NCBI GenBank assembly: GCA_022749755.1
Contig: CM040445.1
Location: 13,413,182-13,477,181, forward strand
Reading direction: 5' to 3'
DNA: 64,000 nt
Origin: Azadirachta indica
Lineage: Eukaryota > Streptophyta > Magnoliopsida > Sapindales > Meliaceae
Within the stretch, counting starts at the first letter, position 1; every line of letters starts with the position of its first letter. This document shows, piece after piece, positions 32,286 to 45,150 of the stretch. The notes under the pieces were generated by a model. The model did no database searches and was not told the DNA's origin. It saw nothing but the letters and a program-made list of their open reading frames with translations. Made by a program: the position numbers and the translations under genes.

Positions 32286-33450
32286 ATATGAGTTACATTT
32301 TTAATATTTAAAAATATATTTAATATAATATTTAATTTTTAAAATTAAAAAATTAAAAAATATGTTTGATATAATTTTAAAAAAATAAGGATATGTGTTT
32401 GGTTAAAATTATTTTTAATAATTTTTTCTATTAAAACTGTACAGTAATTAAGTATAAATCTTTTATTTATGTTGATTACTTCAAATTAATATTTAAAATA
32501 CATTAATTTAAAATAATACAATGATCATATAATTTAAAAATATGAGTTATATTTTGAATATTTAAAAATATATTTAATATAACACTTAATTAATAAAATC
32601 AAAAAAATTTAAAAATATGTTTGATATAATTTAAAAAAAAAAAAAAATACATGCTTAGTTAAAACTATTTTTAATAATTTTTTCTATTAAAATGTACAGT
32701 AATTAAGTATAAATCTTTTATTTATGTTGATTACTTTAAACTAATATTTAAAATGCATCAATTCAAAACAATACAAGGATCATGTGATTTATTTTCTTAA
32801 AACTTTACAGGAGTAAATATAAATCTTTTATTTATGTTGGTTACTTCAAACTAACAGGGTGAATGCCCATTACCCTCCTATTTTTTAAGGCAATACCTCA
32901 TTACCTTATATATTTTTTGTAATACCTAATCACCCTCTGGTACTTATTTTTTTTCGATTTTACCCTTCAGTTCAATTAATTTACAAAGAAAAAATGCCCA
33001 TTGCTCCCCTACTTTTTCAGCTAATGCCTCATTACTCCTTATATTTTCCGTAACACCTCATCACTACCCTAAATTTTGATTTTACCATTTAATATTTCTA
33101 ATATTTTTGATTTTACCATTTGTAAATTAATTGAACTGAAACGTAAAATCGGCAAAAAAAAAAAAAGAATCAGGGGGTGATGGGATATTACGAAAATATA
33201 AGGGGGTAATGGGGTATTGGCTGAAAAAACAGGGGGTAATGGGCATTCACCAATTTACAAATGGTAAAATTGAAAATATTAGAAATATTAAAGGGTAAAA
33301 TCGAAATTAGGGGGATGATGGGGTATTATGAAAAATATAAGGGGATAATGGGGCATTGGCTGAAAAAATAGGGGGGCAATGGACATTCTCCCAAACTAAT
33401 ATTTAAAATACATCAATTCAAAATAATACAATGATCACATAATTTATTTT
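32286..33450. repeat. Tandem array of ~250-bp AT-rich unit, third copy interrupted
   Basis: The unit runs from 'atatgagtta.attttgaatatttaaaaatatattt' through 'gtacagtaattaagtataaatcttttatttatgttgattacttcaaactaatatttaaaatacatcaattcaaaataatacaatgatcat'. Copies begin near 32286 and 32540. A partial third copy begins near 32816 and resumes at 33392 after an inserted 537-bp element. It is non-coding. Confidence 0.75.
32855..33391. mobile_element. Non-autonomous transposon with four-arm A-B-A'-B' inverted structure
   Basis: A 537-bp insertion flanked by the 8-bp direct repeat caaactaa (32847-32854 and 33392-33399), which matches the uninterrupted sequence in the neighbouring ~250-bp repeat. An 8-bp duplication and a CAGGGTG start suggest hAT. 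Inside are four related ~130-bp segments: A (32855-32988), B (about 32989-33117), A' (33118-33253, reverse complement of A) and B' (33254-33391, reverse complement of B). Each segment opens at its outer edge with an 'aatgcccattgc' type motif. No ORF is present. Confidence 0.8.
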
Positions 33451-34358
33451 CTTAGAAGATAAATTTTAAAAAAATATTGATAAAAATTAAAAATTTTATT
33501 AATTTTAGTTCAATAAAAATACATATAAAGTAAGATGATATTGACCCCATCATACCCAAGTATTATAAAAAATTTTACGCAAACTAAATTACTAAATACA
33601 TTGTAAATTCAAGATCCATACTATAAAATAAAATTGAAAAAAAAAAGATATCATGACAAAAGTAAGTAATAAACATGAAAAACGTAATGAGTAAAGACAA
33701 AAGAGTAAATTTGTTTTTGTAAGTAAACATTAGAATTAAAAAGATAATTCAAGGAAGAAAATTATTTAAAATTAGAAAAAAGATAATATAAATGTTATAA
33801 ATTTAAAATTTGTAAATTAAAAAAATATATTTTAAAATAATAAGAAAATAATTTTTGAATTGATTTAGAATACAAGTAAGAGAGAACCAAGAAAACGTCT
33901 TTTTTTTTTTTCTAATTTTAAACTAAAAGTTAGAATTCAATTCAAAAATTATTTTCAAAATTTTTTTTAAAACAATAAGTATATTTTTTTAATTCTTTGT
34001 ATTTTTTTATTTTTAAAACCAATGAATTGTATCAAAAAGTAAATCAAATGGGCTCTTAATTTTTTAGCATTATATATATAATATAAGATACAAATTATAT
34101 ATATAATCTCATATTTTTACACATATATTTATATCATTTGTAAATAGTTAGATTTAGATATCTCTGATGATTGACATTAAATATGATCATATGATTAATA
34201 CATAATTATTACACCATAATTAATATATATATATATATATCAAATTCAATTTCATAACTTAAAAATATATAGATCCGATCTATAAATGAACATATATATA
34301 TAAAATATATATATAAATATATCCGAAAATATTGACCCTCCAATACCTAGACACGTGA

Positions 34359-34382
34359 CGATGATGATGATGATGATGATAG
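34359..34382. repeat. (GAT)n microsatellite
   Basis: Seven or more GAT units (acgatgatgatgatgatgatgatag) in the gene-poor region. Confidence 0.9.
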
Positions 34383-34929
34383 TTGCTTCAACATTGATGT
34401 CCAAGCATGAAAGCAATGCTAAGAGAATGTCTTTCTTTTTCTTTTTTTTTTTTTTTCTTTAATTATTAATAATTTTATTACGAGCTAAATAAGAGGCTTA
34501 TCATTTAAATTGTTTTAAATATACATAACTTAGGTAATGTTTATTTTTTTTTTATATAAAATTTAAATATAGTTGAAATTTAGATCTAATTAAAATATTT
34601 ATTTTTTTATTTTATATGGCTGAATATAATTATTAAGTTGTTTGTTTTTATAAAAATAAAAAAAATTTGAAACTGATATGTTGACATATGTGTTTTAAAA
34701 AATCTAAAATTGATATGTTAAGTTTTTGACGTATATAAAAATCAAGATTGTGTTTGTTTTTTGTATTTGAAGTTTGAATATGATTAAAATATGAATTTGA
34801 CTGAAATCTAAATCTGATTAATACACTTATTTTTTTTCTCTTAAACGTTTAAATATAAATGTTAAATTATTTTTTTTTATAAAAATAAAAAATCTAAAAC
34901 TGATATATTAAATTATTGACATATATAAA

Positions 34930-35300
34930 TGTTAAATAATAAACTAAGAGTATTATTGATAAATAAAATATTTAATTTTTTTAAATGTTTGGTTATTCAT
35001 ATTTAAGTTAAAATTTTTAACTTAATTATATTCAGACATTTTTAACAAGTTTTTAGATATGAGTTAAAAAATGAACAGTTTTTAAATATTTTAATAAAAT
35101 TATTCAGATTTAAGTTAAAGAAAAATGTCTTAAATAATAAATCAAAAGTATTATTGATAAATAAAATATTTTATTTATTCAGATAGTTGATTGTTAATAT
35201 TTAAGTTAAAATTTTTAACTTAATTACATTTAAAATTTTTTAATAAATTTTTAAATATAAGTTAAAAAACAAACAACTCATAAACATCTGAATAATTTTA
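34930..35300. repeat. Imperfect tandem duplication, ~200-bp unit
   Basis: Two copies of 'taataaa..aa.agtattattgataaataaaatattt' followed by 'atttaagttaaaatttttaacttaatta' start near 34930 and 35138. They are AT-rich and non-coding, probably a transposon relic. Confidence 0.55.
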
Positions 35301-38300
35301 TTCAGACTTTAAATAAAAAAAATATATATACCATTAGTCTAAATTTCTAAATTCAAAATGGAATAATGCTACTCCTATTTTTATTTCAATATACTAGTTG
35401 ATATCCTAAACTCTATTTAAAACTATGTATTATATTTTATTTGTAGTAGAAAAGAAAAATTAAGTATTGTAAACTTTTACTACTTTGCTAATACTAAAAT
35501 ATTTTTAGGAAATGTTTATTGAACACTTTATCAAACTTCCAGTAAATATTTGATATAAGTGTTAATAAATTGTAATTTTATAATACTAAAAAAAAAATAT
35601 ATTGGTTTTATTTAGGATATATAACACTCATATTTTATTTGTAGTAGACTTTTACTATTATGCTAACGCTGAAAAATTTTAATAAATATTTACCGAACAC
35701 ATTATGTTTACCTGTAATTTTTTTTTAAAAGAATATATAAAAACACAATAATTATGAACATACCCCAACTCAAATGATAGATGAAAAGATATAAAGTTAG
35801 TGATTTTATTCGTAAGAAGGATGATAATGCATGAATTGATTCCTTGTGCCGTAAAGTAAGCAGCATCACAAAAAATGATAGTACAATCTATATACCATCA
35901 TTATTTATTAGTAATGTTTAATTTTGGCCACACTGGTCACCCAATTAGTGGCCAATTGCTAAGAATCTATACCCTCGAAATTAAAAGTATGGATTTAAAT
36001 ATTATACGAAGTTTGAGAAAAAATCTTATCAACAATATGAGTAAGTACTACTTGTTTGGTTTATTTTGATTTTTTTGATTAGTTAAAAGAATTTTTTTAA
36101 TGATAAATATTTTTTTTTAAAATTTTTAAATGTCATTTGATTGATACAGGAGAATAACTTTTGATAATTAAAAAAAATATTTTTCTTTTATAGAAAGAAG
36201 TTTAAATTTGAATTTTTAATAGTAGATCTTTTATAATTTTTTAAAAGGTTAAATTGTTTAAAATATTTTTATTTTATTTTAGAAATTTTATGTTATTTTT
36301 TAAAAATAGAACAATAAAATTTTTTATTAAAGTAATTATTCAAAATTTTCAAAAGTTATTTGTGATAATTAAATGATTAATAAATTTTTATTAAAATCTC
36401 TATTTATAAAATTTATATATATAAGAATTACTTTAAAAAATTTTATTCGAAATATTATAGTAAAAATACTTAAATTTTTAAAGTGCGTTATTACATTATA
36501 ATGTAATAGTAGTATTAAAAAAAAAAAAAAAAACTTTTGGCACACTATATGTTGATGAATGGATGGCCACAAAATATGTATGGTAACCCACCAACCAAAA
36601 TTCCCTAGCTAGCTACTAGCTATCTAGATAGCTATTAATTTCCATGGAATCATTGTTCTACCAATTAACAGTCAACTATCTATAATTTTCTTATTTATTA
36701 ATGAATTCTGCGAATTTTCGTTTTTCATCCCTCCATCTGGTTTATGCTTCTTGATTGGTTTATACCATTCGGATAGTATTATTGACTTGACTTTGAATAA
36801 TCAAACTATAATAGATTTTAGTTTGAATAATCAAACTAAAGTGATAGTACAAAACTTTATTTTACCAATAAAAGATATTTATTGATTCTTATAGTCCTTC
36901 ATTTCATTTTTTCGCACTTCAATTCAGCTTGTACTGCATTATCTTGGTTAAAATTTTCATTACAATTAATATTGTCCACTTTATTCGAGCCTTCATTGTT
37001 CAAACAAGTCCTTTATATAAAATTCAATTAAGTCATACTATATAAGTAAATAATTAAATAAATTTTGTCTAGAACAACCGCTGGAGGAAGGAATACCATG
37101 CTCTTTTCAATTATGTCTCTTTCAAGATATTAATAGAAATTAATTTTTCTGAGAATAATTGCTCGTAAAATCCATATTTATTCCATTACTATGAGCAATT
37201 GAAGTACATTCCTTTACAAAATTCTTTTTCTTTTCAACTATAAACTAACGATAAGAATATTTGTCGGGGTATTCGATTCTATCTCAAAAATTACTTTCAT
37301 ATCATGCATGTATACGTAATTAATATGATCAACAGTAGTGAAAAACTTCAAAAAAAAAATTAAAACGCAAATACTTGCTTGAAATATAATTAATTAATTC
37401 GTGTTGCAAATAACTTTAAATCCATTGCATTCAAGAGTTATGCCTTTAATTAATTGATGTTTAAAGCACCTGACTACTATAAACATATTTTATAAATTAA
37501 TTAGCCTTAATAATCTGCAAATTATATACATTGCACAAATGTCTTTCTTTCTCTTCTCTTAACTTTAGCCAATGAATCAAAGAAAAAATCAGCAGTAGCG
37601 GTTGGGAATGGTCATTATTTGGTGAACATGAAGTATATATATATACACACAAAGTAAGATTAATTCATGAATTGATTCACATAATAAAGAAGTTTTTATA
37701 TATTATCCAAACATACCCAATTGTCAATTGCTTACGTTCATGCTCGGGATGGTTTGAGAATTAATTATAAGAATAATTATTACTTGAGTAGATCTATATA
37801 TATGGGTAAAATTAAACTTCAAATTTATTATTGTAAACTCAAGAGTTTCAATCCTCAAACTTACTGATGTTATAGATAAACCAAAGTTGGCAAACTTAGT
37901 TTCTGTTTGGTCGTAAACTTGTAATTAAATGGTGTCTAGCAAATGGCCTCTTCGTTATCTAATACCATATTTGTCAGAGGGAAAAGAAGATGGAATTTTG
38001 ATTTCAAGAATATTAGAAAACTGGAAGATGCTTAGTTTGTTCTTTCACTTAATTATTAATTGCAGACATTTTTGGTCAATAATTTTGGAACCCCATTAAA
38101 GCAATTCCATACTTTTTGATAAAGTTCTTTAAATTAATGGTAGAATTTGGCTGGTTAATATAAATTTTCTAGTAATTAAAAAATGGAGAAACCAAGAAAC
38201 AAAAATCTAGGCTAGTTGCAGTAGTGTGATGATCATTTCAGAAGGAATCTTGGGGGAAGTATTTGTGGCCTACTTTGGCCAGTGTGAGTTAGCTTTGTCC

Positions 38301-39335
38301 GTGAAGTACTGGAGTGCCGAAATGACCCCTGGTCCATAAAGCATGCAAGTGGTACTGGTACCTACTTTTAGGAATCACTTTTAATTGTAATATCTGACCA
38401 TCGATCCCAATCTAATTGTCAGACCATTCGTAAACAGTTCCTCTTCATTATCCGTTTAATTAAAAGAAATTAACATATTTTTTTTGAATTTGTTTAATCT
38501 TCAATGGGGAAAGAAATTCATCATGTTGCGGAATTAATTGCAGTAAAAGACTTAAAAAGGCAAGAAAGAGATGAATATATGGAGACACAAGTGAGGAGTT
38601 CTCATTGAATATATGAGATTTGAAAATTTTGTGAAAGTTTTCGATTTTCAACATTGGGAAACAAATCTATACAGACATCTTGTTCTGTGAAAGGGTTTCA
38701 AGTAATTGAAATTTGAACTAGAAATAAGCAAATGTACGGAGATGGGGGAGTACTCCAGAAATGGCTGAGAGCTACACAACATATGACTGCAAAACAAGAC
38801 TGCTTTTCGAGGGTCATCATCATTTATCAGACACGATGATTGCAAATGGCACCATGATGTATTTGCTAATAAATCCAGACTGCAAAGCATAGAATCAAAC
38901 AAAATGAATTTGACTGAGCAGTAAAAATTTAAAAATGAAAAAAAAAACCCAAATCGAGTGTTTAACCTATGATAATAATGTCTACTTATATATTGCAATG
39001 GTCCTCACATAAATCAAAACTCGTCAGTCTCTTTCTGCAAGGGTCAACTGCAAAACTCACATTAATTGTTTAAGGATATATTACAAATATATAAAGAAAT
39101 TCATTCTGAACTGCACTCTGAGGCAAATGAATTAATTAGACCTTTTAAGTATTTCCAGAAAACTAAAATGGTCAGTTTATGGTCCTTAATAACGAACATA
39201 AATAAACATTACAAAAATGAAGAACATATATATATGTATATTGATTCTTATGACAAAATAGAATATATCATATATAGTAAGCAAATTAAGAAATGAATTG
39301 AAAGCTCTGAAAGAGAGAGTAAGAAAGCGAGGGGC

Positions 39336-39437
39336 TGAAGTGGATGACAGAAGCATAGAGAGCACAAAGGAGTGAGATGCAACTTCATTAATTTGCATAT
39401 CATCATCTGTGCTCTCTATCTTCTGTCAACAACAATC
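39336..39437 (-). ncRNA. MIR157: MIR156/157 precursor hairpin
   Basis: The minus strand at 39409-39429 reads TTGACAGAAGATAGAGAGCAC, identical to plant miR157 (miR156 family). The opposite arm at 39343-39363 reads GCTCTCTATGCTTCTGTCATC, the expected passenger strand. Between them lies a loop region (agatgatgatatgcaa ... ttgcatctcactccttt) that pairs with itself and closely matches my recollection of Arabidopsis MIR157a. miR156/157 directs cleavage and translational repression of SPL transcription factor mRNAs and holds plants in the juvenile phase. A TATA box lies about 195 bp upstream. This is a real gene that ORF-based reading misses entirely. Confidence 0.95.
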
Positions 39438-39630
39438 ACCATTGCCTCCTCCTCCTATACTCCTTCCTGCAGATGACTTTTATTACTATTTTTTCTTTAT
39501 TGAAAAACAAGAGAAAGAGAAAGAGTTACTCTAAAAGGAAAGTGGGCTGGGGTTAGAGAGAAAGGAAAAGCTTAGAAAGAGAAGAGGAGGGAGTTGCGAG
39601 ATGACCTACAAGAGAGCACCAATAGCCTCT

Positions 39631-39637
39631 ATTTATA
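39631..39637 (-). promoter_or_regulatory. TATA box (TATAAAT) of the MIR157 gene
   Basis: On the minus strand the sequence is cctaTAAATAGAGGC, a good plant TATA box. It would place the transcript start near 39600, about 165 nt upstream of the hairpin. GA-rich sequence surrounds the predicted start on the transcribed strand. Confidence 0.65.
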
Positions 39638-39807
39638 GGAAAAAGAAGAGTGCCCCACTCATAAAGTGTAGGGTACATGCTATTGGTTAACACTGCCAGT
39701 CTCTTGTACTCTCATATCTTAATTTTGTAACCGTTTTCTCATCACGAGATTAAAATTTTCTACCAAACCCTAATCGTACTTCATGTTAACCATGCAATAT
39801 ATCGAGA

Positions 39808-39809
<2 letters not shown>

Positions 39810-39847
<38 letters not shown>
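39810..39847. repeat. (CT)n microsatellite, GA on the MIR157 sense strand
   Basis: About 18 uninterrupted CT repeats lie ~175 bp upstream of the TATA box. GA repeats in plant promoters can bind BBR/BPC factors. A role here is inference only. Confidence 0.85.
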
Positions 39848-39848
<1 letters not shown>

Positions 39849-42800
39849 GAATTACAGCCATTGAAATATTCAATGCTTGTGAAAATAGAAAAAAAGAATG
39901 AGAGTTGGAAGGTGTCCTTTTAATTTACAGTAAATTACTAAAATTACAGTGAGATAGCATCAAAAGAGAAATTAAATTTGCGGGGAACCGTTTGAATGAT
40001 TCAGAAACAGTGTACCGCACTGTTATATCTATCTACTCAGACGAATTTTCAGCTATTGAATGATCTTGTAGCAGCTTTAATTATTTGATATTGCAAGCCA
40101 TGTGCATATGGATTTAAGCAAATCTTATGAGATTTTTTACAAGTCAACCCGCATGAGATATGGTAATTAAATCTAGCTATCTTGCGAACAACTTGTTATG
40201 ATTCTGACTTGTCATCTAATTAATTAATAATAATTTGCTATAAGAACCCCCAATATATATACATATAATTAAGCATTGTGATGGGTCAAGTGATTCCTTT
40301 AATTTGCTACTTTAATCAGTAAAGCCTTTGGGATTACTTACACCTCAAGGTCGTTAATCTACACTTGACATTAGTTTATTTCTTAATGATAATTTCATTT
40401 GTTAGTTTAACCTAATTCAAGATGGAGTGCAAATTGCTCAATTAAAGAGACCAATCTCTAGAAGTATCTCACATCATATGGTAAGGTACAACTTGAACAA
40501 GGAAAGAGAACACTTCCCTAGAGAAAATAGAATATATATCTCACTACATATGTATATACAAGGGCCAGAGATCTAGATGTAATAGAAAAAAAATATGAGA
40601 GGTTGTACAAAGTGAGATTTTTATAGAAATATAAGGAAAGTAGTTAACACTAAGTTAGATACGATATATCAATAAAAAATTATATATCATAATGTTATTT
40701 AGCGGTGTTTGTATATGTTTATAAGTTTTTGTTAACAGTTATAGTAAAATCTTTTTGGTAGCAATGAATTACGTTAAATTATTGTGTCTTTTGTGTGTTA
40801 TCTGATTTATTTCATCTTGATATTTGACACGGTTCTGCAATTACGTCAATACAAACTGAGTATTATATTTTTATCAATCAATATTATTATGATAAATTAA
40901 TCACTAGTTTGTATAATAGTTTGTTTGAAAATTTTTACATTTTAATATTCTTTTCATATATGATATTATTTTATTGAATTGGCATATGCATAAACACTAC
41001 ATCACCTCAGAAGTAATGTATTGGTTAGCTACCGACACTAATCTGTTTTCCTTCGTATTCTTTCTTAGTTTCTTTATCTCAATCCTATAATTGGAATAAC
41101 ATTACTTTTATATCATAAAAACATTTTAAAAAGTTATGCTATATATGAATGGTCCATATAACTACACAAATGCAGTCTCTGTCTATTTCACTGTTGAATC
41201 ACCACCATATACCACAAAAAATATCAATGTTTCCCTAACTATCACTTTCAATTGTTTGCTTTAGGTTGTTACAAAGTAGGTTAACTGGTACTAACTAATT
41301 AAAAAAGTAATTAATGTAGTATATTAGATTAAGATTTCTGTAAAATGATTATAGTATATTAATTCAATAAATCGACAGTTGAATTTTTCTCAAATAAATT
41401 TAGTGGTCTAGCTATAAAAAGTAGAAATCTCCCATCTTTTAGACAAAATTTCACTTTTCCATCTTAAATGTGCTTGTCTATTGCAATATATTGTTAAAAA
41501 AACTAAATAAAACTTTAAAAATGAAAATATATCATCTAAACCAGGATTTCATGTTAAATCATCAAGAAAAAAATTGATTAAAAGCATATTTGAATCCATC
41601 GACATACGACACATTGCTGTTGTAGTCTTTTATGTGCAAACTTTTTTTGATAAAGAGAAAATTCTAGCATCACTCAAAAATGAAATATGAGTGAATGTTA
41701 TATTATATTTAAATTTAGAAACCTCAATCTATATATGTATTATTTTATTTTATTTTAATTCGTTATAAAAATAAAATAAAATATTTAATTGGGGTTTTCT
41801 ATGCATTATAAAGTCATACCAATTAAAAGATGACTTAAAAGTTCAATAATTTAATTAATTTAATTAATCACTTTTAATATACTAATAATTAGATATCACA
41901 TACAATATATAATTAATAATAATATGTGGGCTCATAATAAAAGTTTTCCAATACACATATATGATAGAATGACTAGATATATAATTTTATATTGTTTGAA
42001 AAAGGGAACTCTGGATTAGCCACAAAAAAGTATGAAGATATAGGCGCATTTTGGTTAGATATTTCGATTGAATTAATTGATAGGGAATCTAAGATTTATG
42101 AATTGGGTTAGGCTCTAGTTGGGCATTTCCTTTTCAGGATTATTTAGATTGCTAATAACAGATTATAGCAACAAGAGAACAAGGTTTGAGAATATCTGGA
42201 AAATGAAAATAATTTTATAAAATCATATTACAAAATGTATACAGAAAAAAGAGAAGGAAGTTGGAATATAGAAGTTGGTTGATTATAATTGATTATTGCA
42301 GATCTTATTTTCATTCTGATCGTATTTTTTTTTTCTGTAAATACTTATATTTGGGATTGGCATTTATCAATATATTGAGTATATATAATAACAACTTCAT
42401 ATTGCTTGACATTATATTTGTATCTTGATTATGTTATTTCATTTTCAATCCCATTTTGGTGTAAACAAGAGGCAATTGAATGCGTAATAGAAAGGAAGAA
42501 GTATCATACATAGGTATACAAATTAAAACAGATAAAAATTCAGTGAATCGAATGAATTTGGCTTTTTGATGAGCCATTGTTATCATTCATTGCAAATTGC
42601 CAAGAAACATGGAGAAGAAAAGAAAGTAATAGAAGAACAAAAGATTCAAATGAAACAATCCCTCAACACACAATTCTTATCCTTCATAGAAACAAAAAAC
42701 AAAAGCAAAATTGCAAACAAATGCCCACGACCACAAGCTCTCATGTACATGTGTGTGTTTGCTGTCACTGACAATTACTAAAGCTGAGATGAACAAATTG

Positions 42801-44649
42801 GGGCGGTGGGCTGCTATATTATTATCATTGCCTGTTGATGTTAATCACCACATGAGCATCATCTTACCATGGGCGATTATTCCAGAGAAATTGACATATC
42901 ATAACACGTGGCACCACCCTATTATTGATTTCCTCATTTGGGTCTCTTAGTGTAGTCCAACTTGACTGGTAATCCAAGAAATATCTTGACTACGGTCCAC
43001 GCAAATGGAATTGTTCTTGTTATTTATAGTCGAAAAAGGTTAAAAAGAAAATATATATAAAAAAAGTGAAATATTCTTGAAATTATTAGGAATGTGATAA
43101 TGAAATGAATATGGAATTGGGACCCATGAATTGCCGTTTTGGGGAATGGGATACTTCCAACGTTTGTGATTTCCCTTTTTGGATTAGGATGGTAAGTGGA
43201 ATAATAATAATAATAATACAAGATAATTAAAAGACACTTACTCATTGGTTGGTCAAATTAATACAAAGGATAAATTTTTATTTTTATTTTTAAAGTAAGC
43301 CTATATAATGCATATATAGTTACAATTAAACAGACAATTGTATTATGAGGAAAGATCGGCATACTTATATTGTTATATATATATATATATATATTTATAT
43401 TATTTATAAATCATTATATATATACACTTTCAAAAATTGATATTAAATTTAATATATATAATTAATATAAAATAATTAGTATATATTAAATTTAATTTTA
43501 ATTATTAAAATTACATAAATTTAACTGTTTTTATAAATGAATATAAATATATAAATAAAAATACAGGACATATGATTTATTTATATTTATTTTTGTAAAA
43601 ATTAGGGCATCTTCTATATCTTTGCTTTTTTTATTTGAGAACTTGATTTGAAATTGTTTGCGTGTTCACGCGAGTGCGTCAAAATCACGCCTATGATCGC
43701 ATGGGAGGTTTCGTTTATCATTATCATCACTCCCTATTTTTATTTTCCTTTTTCTTTCTCAACCTATCAAATTAATTTGTCATTGTCAAAGAAATCCCCA
43801 CTTGTGCATTGGAGCTAGCATATTCATTTATTTTGCCCATTTCTGTTAATTATGAAATCAAAATAATCAACTAAATTTTGATTGTATTATAGATAATCAA
43901 AGATCTAAAATTGATTAGACTTCTCAAATTCTTATACTAGATTTTTCAAAGATTTCATATTATTACACAATGATAGAGTTTTATTTCAAGTTTAATTCTA
44001 AAAGCAGGGATATGAAATTTTTTCTTTGTCCAAACGTGCTGTGTGGTTAGCTACTTTAGTTAGGATATGCCCACATGTATTATCTCAATTCTTCTTTTTT
44101 TTTTTTCTTTTTAAATTATTTTCCAAGCATTCATTTATGAGTATTATTTAATTTATTTGTAAATAAAGAATTATTTCAAAAAGATTTTTTATCTTTTTGA
44201 ACCTCGTTCTCAATTGTCTATTATCTCATCCTTTTAAAACAATTGCCTTATCTTCTATTTTACGTGTACAGTTCATATTTTTAATATTGTCTCTTTTCAT
44301 AGAGATAGAATATAATGAACTATATTGTGAGACAATGAAAGATATCAGGGAAGCTCCTTTAGCTTTTGTGAAAAGCATATTACTGGAGGTTGAAGATAAG
44401 GCAGATTCTTTCACCCAATGAACACAATACAACCAACCAAATTTCCTTAAAGCTAATTAAAGTCACTTATCTTCTTGGATATGTTTCATGTTATTTTTCA
44501 TACATATGTTTGGTTTCATTGTATTGTACTTATTATTGTACTACAACATAATTATTCAAACCAAAAACAAAATATGCCCATCAAATTTAAATAGTAATTA
44601 TTTTTGTCTGAAAATGGTGAAAGTTAAATAAAAGGCAATGAAATTAATC
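39848..44649. other. Intergenic region with no supported gene
   Basis: AT-rich. Notable items are a G-box core (acacgtggc, about 42903-42912), a TATTTATAG near 43020, a (TAA)n run at 43200-43217 and a (TA)n run at 43373-43394. ORFs at 42566-42950 and 44197-44421 lack any family signature, and several overlap in different frames. Confidence 0.45.
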
Positions 44650-45150
44650 TCAAACTCGCAGAGGTGGTGCCTCTGGAGGGATTTGATGATGCATCTTGTT
44701 TGGAGTTGGAGCTGGTGGTGGGCTTAGCTTGCGTTTGCTCCCGAGTTCCCCATGCGTCCAATCTGCATAGTACACAAGATCTAGCCCATCACCTTGTCTA
44801 TATTTATCAATTATATGATTGTAAGATTCCACAAATGAAGAACAAATATAATTAATCATACTGATAATGGATAAAAATTCAGTACAATTAAACAATTCAA
44901 TTTCATTTCACTCATTTATGTATTTTTCACACAATGGATCATGTATATATAGGTGTCAAATTCAAATATAAATATGATATGGACCAGGATTTCATGTTGA
45001 TCTAAATAGCTATAAAATATTTGTACCTTTGGTGTACATTGGAGAGAACGGATGATCTGCAAGAACCGGAGCTGAGTGCATGCTGAAAATGGAAGCTACT
45101 AGTAAGAGGAGAAGGAGAGAACGGAAGAAGAAAGGGAAAGTCAAACTCAT
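44650..45150 (-). CDS. Small secreted Pro-rich peptide precursor A
   Basis: A 78-aa precursor from two exons, 45027-45150 and 44650-44762, joined by a phase-1 GT-AG intron of 264 bp. Residues 1-31 form a classic signal peptide with a Leu-rich core (FRSLLLLLLVASIFSMHSAP). The mature part has an acidic/aromatic stretch (DHPFSPMYTK), then DWTHGELGSKRKLSPPPAP, ending ...HHQIPPEAPPLRV. The KRK just before LSPPPAP could be a subtilase or dibasic processing site. The exon layout and signal peptide (FFRSL, ASIFSMHS) match the three genes to its right, so it is the most diverged member of the cluster. The family is not one I recognise. A secreted, hydroxyproline-bearing signalling or defence peptide is an inference. 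Confidence 0.72.

Larger units (their letters stand above)
33451..39330. other. Gene-poor AT-rich intergenic region with simple repeats
   Basis: There are no supported genes. Visible structure: a (GAT)n run at 34359-34382; (TA)n stretches near 34080, 34226 and 34300; a poly-T-rich tract at 34436-34458; a ~200-bp imperfect tandem duplication at about 34930-35300; poly-A at 36518-36533. A 116-codon minus-strand ORF at 38648-38998 lies in the region transcribed if the downstream miRNA gene has a long primary transcript, and it shows no family signature. Confidence 0.5.

Noticed and set aside
38648..38998. 116-codon minus-strand ORF
   Set aside because: No family signature; lies in sequence downstream of the miRNA hairpin and may simply be non-coding transcript or intergenic DNA.
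42566..42950. Overlapping ORFs with a nearby G-box
   Set aside because: Three different frames are open in the same stretch, none with recognisable protein features; the G-box alone does not support a gene.
44197..44421. 74-codon plus-strand ORF
   Set aside because: AT-rich composition, antisense ORF of similar length in the same place, no signature.
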